Shown: positions 1 to 5,460 of the stretch, one piece after another
How the letters are laid out: every line of letters starts with the position of its first letter
Position numbering within the stretch: position 1 is the stretch's first letter
Assembly: GCA_025464345.1 (NCBI GenBank)
Contig: JAODGP010000045.1
Coordinates: 1-7,622, forward strand
DNA from: Methanosarcinales archaeon
GTDB lineage: Archaea; Halobacteriota; Syntropharchaeia; Alkanophagales; Methanospirareceae
Length of the DNA stretch: 7,622 bases
Direction: 5' to 3'
The notes under the pieces: generated by a model
The model's database searches: none
What the model was told of the DNA's origin: nothing
Seen by the model: only the letters and a program-made list of their open reading frames with translations
Translations under genes and position numbers: made by a program

Positions 1-1
1 A

Positions 2-322
2 CATAGACTTCATACACAGCAGTCCCCTGTAGCTTTACTCTTGAGAATTATACTCGCTTCTACTCTACCCGGTGATATTGTATTAGACCCCTTCGCCGGG
101 ACTGGAACTACGCTGGTGGTTGCTTATCAGCTAAAGCGTAATTCAATAGGTATAGAGATAGACCCTGAGTATGCCGGGGTTATTGAGAAGCGTCTAAACC
201 ATTTAAGACCGGCGGATAATATCCTGAAGTACTATAATTATTACAGAAATACACAAAGGCTGAGAGAGATCTGGCCGGCAGAGAAAGCACCAGCTATTGC
301 CGGGCAAAGGAGGCTGTTTTAA
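2..322 (+). CDS. DNA methyltransferase (N6-adenine or N4-cytosine), C-terminal part only
   Basis: This is the C-terminal 106 codons of an amino-methylating DNA methyltransferase, open to the left edge. A TTG at 41 could be read as a start, but the frame continues upstream of it and encodes an HTQQSP stretch (codons at 11-28). That stretch resembles the HPTQKP segment that precedes motif I in this family, so the TTG is internal. The SAM-binding motif I reads LDPFAGTGTT, followed by the acidic IGIEIDPEY strand that normally contacts the ribose. Motif I lying near the C-terminus implies the beta-class order, in which the catalytic (D/S/N)PP(Y/W) motif and target recognition domain come first; both are outside the window. 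The stop is two bases before the downstream endonuclease gene, so this is inferred to be the protective partner in a restriction-modification operon. The modified base and the recognition site cannot be told. Confidence 0.9.
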   Translation, partial: HRLHTQQSPVALLLRIILASTLPGDIVLDPFAGTGTTLVVAYQLKRNSIGIEIDPEYAGVIEKRLNHLRPADNILKYYNYYRNTQRLREIWPAEKAPAIAGQRRLF

Positions 323-324
323 AA

Positions 325-1317
325 ATGTATGAGTTTACTGATGTTGTGGATTTTTATATCGGGATGGTAAAAGCTTTGAAAACAGGAAGAATCACTCTTC
401 ACTCACCCCTGGAAGAGATCTGCCTGAAAGCAGGTACAGACAATTTTGCTTATATTGACAATCGTAGAGATGCGAATGGGAAATACGGTTACGATTTGTG
501 GGGAATTGCAAAAAATCGGTGTGAAGACAAAGAACAATTTGTAAGTTGGATTAAAAGCAAGGGGATAACCGAGAAACTTTTATATTCCAAATCAGAGCAG
601 TTTCCTGATTTTATATTTAAAGTGAGAAAGCATGCCGGTAAATTGATTTGTGGCAGTTTGTTAGAGTTAAAAGACTCAAAAGGTGGCAGCATAGCATCGT
701 TCAACTCAACATTGCCCACAAAATACAAAAGTCTTGAAGAAATTGACGTAATCAATGGCAAGAACCTCGTATCAAGAGTTGCTTCGATTATAGACGGGGA
801 ATTATCTTCAGAAAGCTTCTATCATACTTATGAGAGAAGATGTTTTTATCTTGTAAGAACACATGCGGGTAAAGACGACAAAGTGAAAATTTCTGTTGTA
901 GATGGTTCGTTTTTTGAAACTGTTCCAAAAGACCATCTCATCTATCAAATGTTTTTGAATATTTTACGTCTTCATTTGGAGAAAAAAGAGATTAAGATAC
1001 CACCGGATACCCTCAATCAGATCGAAAAAGCCCTTTCGCATGTTACTGACCAGACAATAATAGCGGCTTCGCAGGTCATAGAAAAAGCATCGGTACGTCC
1101 CCGTCTAAGAATTATGGCTGAAGTGCATTCAGAAGGAAATCCTCACAGTAGTTTTTACCCAGAAATTTCAGAACGAAGCATAAATCTGATTATCGAAGCA
1201 TCAAGCTACGAGCAAAAACTTGCCAGGATAATATCACAAAAAATACCTGAGATAGAGATATTTACTATTCATCACAAGAGGAATGGAGAACATGTTGTCT
1301 TTCAATATAAATCTTAA
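325..1317 (+). CDS. Probable type II restriction endonuclease, PD-(D/E)XK fold
   Basis: This 330-residue protein probably cleaves DNA at the site methylated by its upstream neighbour. Residues 94-95 (PD) and 114-116 (ELK) have the spacing and form of the PD-(D/E)XK nuclease centre. D95 and E114 would be metal ligands and K116 the catalytic lysine. A conserved-looking glycine/serine segment follows, with IASFNSTLPT at 123-132. The ATG at 325 is supported by AAAGGAGG at 306-313, which lies inside the end of the methyltransferase gene 11 bases upstream. The two-base gap argues for one transcript. No signal peptide or membrane segment is evident. Base composition is A+T rich (19 G+C of 60 in 901-960, against 30 of 60 in 3301-3360), which suggests horizontal acquisition. 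The endonuclease role is inferred from the motif plus the methyltransferase neighbour; I do not recognise a named enzyme or its specificity. Confidence 0.75.
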   Translation: MYEFTDVVDFYIGMVKALKTGRITLHSPLEEICLKAGTDNFAYIDNRRDANGKYGYDLWGIAKNRCEDKEQFVSWIKSKGITEKLLYSKSEQFPDFIFKVRKHAGKLICGSLLELKDSKGGSIASFNSTLPTKYKSLEEIDVINGKNLVSRVASIIDGELSSESFYHTYERRCFYLVRTHAGKDDKVKISVVDGSFFETVPKDHLIYQMFLNILRLHLEKKEIKIPPDTLNQIEKALSHVTDQTIIAASQVIEKASVRPRLRIMAEVHSEGNPHSSFYPEISERSINLIIEASSYEQKLARIISQKIPEIEIFTIHHKRNGEHVVFQYKS

Positions 1318-1451
1318 TGCCCCTTCGCCTAACAGACCGTATCTTGCTCCGCTATACTTCGCCAAAATCCTACAGGACTTCAGATACGCTCAAACCGTTA
1401 TACGCCATGGCAGAAAAAAAGATGATAGACAATCTAAAAATGGAACCATAA
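1317..1451 (+). CDS. Possible 44-residue small ORF or 3' gene remnant
   Basis: An ATG at 1317 shares its first base with the last base of the endonuclease stop (TAATG) and opens 44 codons ending in TAA at 1449-1451. The predicted peptide is basic and hydrophilic, and its second half (MAEKKMIDNLKMEP) reads like ordinary protein. It has no recognisable domain, no clear ribosome binding site of its own, and no membrane segment. The stop-start overlap would fit translational coupling to the endonuclease. It could instead be the degraded 3' end of a small gene that once preceded the protease fragment 24 bases downstream, or a chance ORF. Function is unknown. Confidence 0.25.
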   Translation: MPLRLTDRILLRYTSPKSYRTSDTLKPLYAMAEKKMIDNLKMEP

Positions 1452-1475
1452 TTAGAAAGGGGAGGAGGGAAAGAA

Positions 1476-1571
1476 ATGGGGAAGGTGATTGAGAGGGTAA
1501 AGCTCATAAATTTGTTTAACCCGAAGAAGTCAGTGGAGATAGATGCAATTATTTATGGCAACATCGCCTGA
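1476..1571 (+). pseudogene. Truncated clan AA (retropepsin-like) aspartic protease, N-terminal fragment
   Basis: A very strong ribosome binding site (GGGGAGGAGGG, 1459-1469, six bases before the ATG) leads into a 31-codon frame. It starts MGKVIERVKLINLFNP and continues KKSVEIDAI. This resembles the first strands of the small retropepsin-like aspartic proteases of archaea and cyanobacteria, where the next residues should be the catalytic VDTGAT-type motif. Here the sequence runs into IYGNIA and a TGA stop. The homology therefore ends at about 1550, just before the catalytic Asp, and no obvious continuation is seen in the next 200 bases. It is most simply a gene cut by an insertion or deletion. 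The family call rests on recognising the N-terminal pattern of a short fragment, so it is moderate only. A genuine short peptide is the less likely alternative. Confidence 0.5.
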
Positions 1572-1735
1572 CAACGGACATACGGCTTCTGTGAGTAATA
1601 GAAACTGAGCGAACGGAGCGAGCATCCTGAGAAGTTCGAGGCGAAAGGACGGTGAGCATATTCTGATCTTCACGAGCCAGCCGGCGCGGCTAAAAGATGA
1701 CACCATACGAAGCATCCTGGAACAAAAAGTCCAGA
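1551..1735 (+). repeat. Unexplained block, candidate mobile or dispersed repeat
   Basis: From the point where protease similarity stops, this stretch has a base composition and word use unlike the A+T-rich genes to its left. It contains a short internal repeat (GAGCGA at 1607-1612 and again at 1616-1621) and a G+C-rich hairpin (AGCCG, loop GCG, CGGCT, 1679-1691). No complete gene lies in it. A plus-strand frame is open from 1609 to a TAA at 1798-1800 but has no ATG, GTG or TTG start and runs 33 bases into the fmdB 3' end. A minus-strand frame of about 60 codons covers the same bases with no family resemblance. I infer a remnant of an inserted element, but no terminal inverted repeats or target duplication could be shown. 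Confidence 0.25.
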
Positions 1736-1755
1736 ATAAGCTTGAGTTTCAAGCT
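1724..1755 (-). terminator. Candidate terminator downstream of fmdB
   Basis: A perfect 7-bp inverted repeat (AGCTTGA, loop of three, TCAAGCT, 1739-1755) starts 12 bases after the fmdB stop codon. Read on the minus strand, it is followed about ten bases later by a run of five T (1728-1724). Archaeal terminators often depend on short T runs rather than on hairpins. The stem is A+T rich and the T run is not directly adjacent, so this is a weak call based on position and symmetry. Confidence 0.35.
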
Positions 1756-1767
1756 AAAGTTTATTCT

Positions 1768-3045
1768 TTACTGTTGCAGACCCTCATATATCTGCTCTAA
1801 TAGCGCTTTATCCGACGGATACTCACTATTTATGATCTTATCGAGTTTCAATGGCAGCCCATCCATGCGGTATGCTATCCCTTCTGATTCCACACCCGTA
1901 ATCGCAACGGGCAATGCCACGGATGCAATGGACATGGTCGGACTCTCAAACGGGTCTAACACGATGAGCGGTATATCCAGCAAATCCCTGACTTTAGCCG
2001 CAGGTAACGACGCCACCGGGTCTGCACCGACGATAAGAGCCGCATCCACTTCCTTCAGCACACCCATTACCGTCGTCTTACCCGGCTCAAATCGCTTATC
2101 ACTGGAGAAGTCCACCCCGAATGGATAGCCTGTCTCACGCATCAGTAGCAGTACCGCACCCATAACGTTATAATGCCCCTTCATCGGGAATATCACATAC
2201 CTCCTGCCCGTTTTATTCAATGTATCAACGAGTGTGAGAATAGCCTTTATGTTCTCATCAGCGTTCGCACCTGCGAGTACCCCGAGCCCGATGAAGATGA
2301 CTCCATACATAGCACTCCTAAGCTTATCCGCTATATCCCGCAACTCTGTGATTCGCTGGTTGCATTCACCCGCTGGTTCACCCTTTAGCAGTTGCGTGAG
2401 TGTATTCGCAATCATTGCATCCTCGCCCGGCTTCACCTGTACGAACCACTGCTTCTTAAATCCCGGCTCTATAACATCAATCGCGATTATAGTCCGGTCT
2501 GTCACGCCCTTCATCGCATAACGCCCGGCTGGATATACTGAATACCGGGCGAGATGTCGTGGATGCGATACAACTGGATTAGAACCCCAGTATACGATTA
2601 CCGTCGCTTTATCCCTTATTTCATCGAGCAATGCATAATAAAATGGATAATGCGCCTTCAATGCCGCATATAACAGATTATGGCATATGGATTCCGAGAC
2701 GTCAATCACACCTCGTTTGTATTTCGCTATCCTGAGTGCCACCTGCTGCGCTTCATAACTGCTGTTACTCAGCCCGTATATGAGTGGCTTACTCGCTCCT
2801 TTCAGTATATCCACTGCTCGCGCTATCGCATCCTCGTAATTTGCTGGTTTACCATCAACAGTCGGGCGTTTCAGCCTGCCCTGATGCGATCTGAACTTCG
2901 CCACACCGAACCTGCAGACGTTTCTCAGCTCCTCTATCTCATTGTTCCTTACCCTGATTACTACATCATCGCAGAGGCATGCACAGAACGGGCAAACTGC
3001 CGCATTGTATATCCGCTCTGTATTACCTTCTGTGGCATCTCTCAT
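1768..3045 (-). CDS. fmdB: Formylmethanofuran dehydrogenase subunit B (catalytic, Mo/W-pterin)
   Basis: FmdB/FwdB is the catalytic subunit that reduces CO2 to formate before its condensation with methanofuran, or runs in reverse in oxidative C1 pathways. It acts in a cytoplasmic complex with subunits A, C, D and often F and G. The 425 residues match the usual length for the family. The N-terminal [4Fe-4S] ligands are C18, C21, C25 and C44. C121, in the segment SESICHN, is at the position of the Cys or Sec that ligates the Mo/W of the bis-pterin cofactor, so this is the cysteine form. Further cofactor-region signatures are WGSNPVVSHPRH (153-164), GHYNVMGA (290-297) and VGADPVA (339-345). The start ATG overlaps the purL stop (ATGA), and no clear Shine-Dalgarno is visible, suggesting translational coupling. 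None of the other complex subunits is in the window. Sequence alone does not say whether tungsten (fwd) or molybdenum (fmd) is used. Confidence 0.92.
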   Translation of the reverse strand: MRDATEGNTERIYNAAVCPFCACLCDDVVIRVRNNEIEELRNVCRFGVAKFRSHQGRLKRPTVDGKPANYEDAIARAVDILKGASKPLIYGLSNSSYEAQQVALRIAKYKRGVIDVSESICHNLLYAALKAHYPFYYALLDEIRDKATVIVYWGSNPVVSHPRHLARYSVYPAGRYAMKGVTDRTIIAIDVIEPGFKKQWFVQVKPGEDAMIANTLTQLLKGEPAGECNQRITELRDIADKLRSAMYGVIFIGLGVLAGANADENIKAILTLVDTLNKTGRRYVIFPMKGHYNVMGAVLLLMRETGYPFGVDFSSDKRFEPGKTTVMGVLKEVDAALIVGADPVASLPAAKVRDLLDIPLIVLDPFESPTMSIASVALPVAITGVESEGIAYRMDGLPLKLDKIINSEYPSDKALLEQIYEGLQQ

Positions 3046-5348
3046 AAGCCAATTCCCGCTCGCCAGGCAGTGCTGAGCTCCTCCAGTGGCAGTTCCACCA
3101 GCTTCCTCGCTCCTTCTCTCATCACCACCATACCATCACCTTTCGTATACCCTATCGCACTGACTTCAACACCACGGTCATGCATAAGCTTCTCGAAGTC
3201 CGCTCGTGCATCATGCCAGACTTCCACCACCCATCTTGTATTCGATTCCGAGAAGAGCTTATAATCGCACCTCATGCCCGATGGATTCAGATTCATACCT
3301 GAAATGTCTATATCCGCACCCAGATCGCCACCAATGAGCATCTCACATACAGCAACTGCGAGCCCACCATCGGATATATCATGGCAACTTGCAACCATGT
3401 GCGCAGCCATGGCATCACGCAATGCTGCCATACGTGCTTTCAACACTTCAGGGTCTGTCCTCGGCACTATACCCCCCCTCTCGCCTCGTAATCCGTAATA
3501 CGCACTGCCACCAAGTTCTCGTTTCGTAACTCCAACCACGTACAGCGGATTCGATTCCTCTTTTGCATCAACCGTAATGCACTCACGTATATCATCACAG
3601 ATGCCGATACCGAGTATCGCGGGTGTCGCCGGTATGGAGACATCAAGAGCTGATGATTCGTTATAAAAACTCACATTCCCGCTCACGAACGGTACACCGA
3701 GTGAAGAAGCCATATACCCGAGCCCACGGCAGCATTCATAGAATTCACCCATACATTGCGGATTCTCTGGATTACCGAAGTTGAGGCAATCTGCGAACGA
3801 ATGTGGCACGGCACCAACCGCAGTCAGATTCCGGCATGCTTCGTCTATCGCACTTGCGGCACCCCAGAACGGGTTCAACTCACAATATGCGGGATTAACA
3901 TCCGCGGTGATTGCTATTCCCCTAAATGAAGATTCCAGTGGCTTCAATACCGTGGCATCACCGTGCGTCTCCTTGCCCATGATGCCCTGCAGTGGTTTTA
4001 ATACTGTCGCTGCTCTCACCTCATGGTCATAACGCCTGATAACCGATTCCTTTGATGCTATATTCGGTGATGCCAGCAGCATCTTCAATATCTCATTATA
4101 AGATTCAGGCTCTCTCATTTCTCTTTCCTCAGATTCTATGTTACATATCGTTTTTGGGCGTTCATAAACCGGCGTATCGAGCACAAAGCCAATATCCAGG
4201 TCGAATACGAGCTCACCGTGGTGGTATAATCTTATGTGGCTGCCACTAACCGCATTACCTATCACCGTGGCATCTACATCCCATTTGTCAAATATCGCCA
4301 TGAGTGAATCCACCTTATCCGGCGTAACAGATAGCAGAAACCGTTCCTGCGATTCCGAAACCCAGATCTCCCATGCACGCATACCCGATTCCTTCAATTT
4401 CACACGCTCAAGGTGTATCTCCGCACCACAACCACCACTATGGCACATCTCGCTAACCGCACATGAGAGCCCGCCACCGCCAAGGTCTTTCATACCGCTT
4501 ATCAGACCCCGAGCGTTGCACTCCAGAATGGCATGCATCAATGGCTCTTTCGTTATCGGATCACCGAGCTGGACTGCACTCCGGTATTCCTCGGCTTCCT
4601 TGAGAACACCGGAAGCGAAGGTGACACCGTGTATGCCATCACGCCCGGTCTTTCCACCAGCGAGTACGAGTGCATCGCCGGCTCGTGCTCTGCTATGTCT
4701 CAAATCCTTACGCTTCATTATACCCACACAGCCAACATTCACCACGCAGTTGCCCGCGTATCTATCATGGAAATACACCATCCCGGCACATGTAGGAATG
4801 CCTATGCGGTTGCCGTAATCGCTTATGCCGGAGACAACGCCGCTAAACAGGAATCTGGGATGCTTGACCCCCGCTGGTAGCTTCTCATACGGGTAATCGA
4901 GATGTGCGAAGAATAGAGGGTCTATCAATGCCACTGGCTGCGCTCCCATGCATATCACATCGCGTACGATACCGCCTATACCGGTAGCAGCACCGCCATA
5001 GGGCTCTACCGCAGATGGATGATTATGGCTCTCGAACGCCACGACGTATGCATGCTCATCATCGAACGCCACAACGCCCGCATCCTCTTCTATCACATCT
5101 ATACATTGTGGCGCATTTATACCAAATATGAACCGCTTGAGGATTGGCTTTGAACTCTTATAGCAGCAGTGTTCCGACCACGCCTGTGCTATACTCTGCA
5201 GTTCCACGTCCGTTGGCTCTCTGTCTACCGACTTGAAATAGCGCTTCACCTTCTTCATCTCTTCTAAATTGAGTGCAAGCCCCATAACCGTGCTTATACG
5301 TATGAGTTCTTCCTCCGTTGCTCGCATCAGGCTTATTCTATCTGCCAT
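3042..5348 (-). CDS. purL: Phosphoribosylformylglycinamidine synthase subunit II
   Basis: PurL is the ATP-dependent synthetase subunit that converts FGAR to FGAM in purine synthesis, using ammonia delivered by the glutaminase PurQ with PurS as bridge. PurQ and PurS are not in the window. The 768 residues fit the small archaeal/bacterial type rather than the fused 1,300-residue enzyme. Motifs in order are SEHCCYKSSK (58-67, with the catalytic-region H60), ESHNHPS (106-112), PYGGAATGIGG (116-126), GGKTGRDGIHG (231-241), KDLGGGGLS (287-295), GNVSFYNE (558-565) and HDISDGGLA (656-664). They cover both halves of the duplicated AIRS-like ATP-binding fold. A Cys at residue 62 replaces the more usual Ser in the first motif. 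An in-frame stop lies shortly upstream with no other start codon between, so the ATG is firm. No strong ribosome binding site precedes it. It is the first gene of a unit with fmdB. Confidence 0.96.
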   Translation of the reverse strand: MADRISLMRATEEELIRISTVMGLALNLEEMKKVKRYFKSVDREPTDVELQSIAQAWSEHCCYKSSKPILKRFIFGINAPQCIDVIEEDAGVVAFDDEHAYVVAFESHNHPSAVEPYGGAATGIGGIVRDVICMGAQPVALIDPLFFAHLDYPYEKLPAGVKHPRFLFSGVVSGISDYGNRIGIPTCAGMVYFHDRYAGNCVVNVGCVGIMKRKDLRHSRARAGDALVLAGGKTGRDGIHGVTFASGVLKEAEEYRSAVQLGDPITKEPLMHAILECNARGLISGMKDLGGGGLSCAVSEMCHSGGCGAEIHLERVKLKESGMRAWEIWVSESQERFLLSVTPDKVDSLMAIFDKWDVDATVIGNAVSGSHIRLYHHGELVFDLDIGFVLDTPVYERPKTICNIESEEREMREPESYNEILKMLLASPNIASKESVIRRYDHEVRAATVLKPLQGIMGKETHGDATVLKPLESSFRGIAITADVNPAYCELNPFWGAASAIDEACRNLTAVGAVPHSFADCLNFGNPENPQCMGEFYECCRGLGYMASSLGVPFVSGNVSFYNESSALDVSIPATPAILGIGICDDIRECITVDAKEESNPLYVVGVTKRELGGSAYYGLRGERGGIVPRTDPEVLKARMAALRDAMAAHMVASCHDISDGGLAVAVCEMLIGGDLGADIDISGMNLNPSGMRCDYKLFSESNTRWVVEVWHDARADFEKLMHDRGVEVSAIGYTKGDGMVVMREGARKLVELPLEELSTAWRAGIGL

Positions 5349-5420
5349 GTTTACTGTTACATGATGATCCCATCAAACGTAATCTTCCCTTTGTCTGTAT
5401 ATCCCCTTGCCGTTTTTAGT

Positions 5421-5430
5421 TTTTATATAT
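5421..5430. promoter_or_regulatory. TATA-like element, possibly shared by purL and hppA
   Basis: The 112 bases between the divergent purL and hppA starts contain TTTTATATAT here. On the plus strand it lies about 31-40 bases before the hppA ATG, which would place transcription start close to the hppA ribosome binding site and give a very short leader. On the minus strand it reads TATATAAAA about 73-82 bases before the purL ATG, giving a leader of roughly 50 bases. A near-symmetric TATA box can direct initiation either way, but orientation is normally set by the BRE, which I could not identify. A second A+T-rich spot (ATATAAC, 5441-5447) could serve purL instead. Confidence 0.45.
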
Positions 5431-5451
5431 GCCACTGGCAATATAACGAAT

Positions 5452-5456
5452 GGTGA
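5452..5456 (+). promoter_or_regulatory. Ribosome binding site that fixes the hppA start
   Basis: GGTGA, a common archaeal Shine-Dalgarno core, lies four bases before the ATG at 5461. It decides between that ATG and an in-frame TTG at 5407. The TTG would add 18 residues that overlap the TATA-like element and do not look like part of the protein. Confidence 0.7.
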
Positions 5457-5460
5457 ACAA

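Noticed and set aside
41..322. A complete 93-codon gene starting at the TTG at 41
   Set aside because: The frame is open to the left edge and encodes the HTQQSP segment expected before motif I, so the TTG is an internal leucine codon of a truncated gene.
1283..1492. A 69-codon plus-strand frame overlapping the endonuclease end and the protease start
   Set aside because: It has highly basic, low-complexity content, overlaps genes at both ends in other frames, and shows no family resemblance.
1630..1660. tRNA-like word GTTCGAGGC as part of an RNA gene
   Set aside because: The flanking bases do not form a T-arm, acceptor stem or other cloverleaf parts.
1621..1719. A 9-base direct repeat (AGCATCCTG at 1621 and 1711) as a target-site duplication
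   Set aside because: A 9-base match within about 450 bases is expected by chance fairly often, and the intervening 81 bases show no element ends.
4234..4818. Long open frames antisense to purL and fmdB (for example 194 codons at 4234-4818)
   Set aside because: They mirror well-conserved motifs on the minus strand, have no family signatures, and are rich in Ser/Pro/His as expected of antisense shadows.
5360..5366. ATGATGA resembling a box C of a C/D sRNA
   Set aside because: No box D (CTGA) lies at a suitable distance downstream, and the region is better explained as the purL leader.
5407..5460. An 18-residue N-terminal extension of HppA from the TTG at 5407
   Set aside because: It overlaps the TATA-like element, lacks a ribosome binding site, and the ATG at 5461 has GGTGA at ideal distance.
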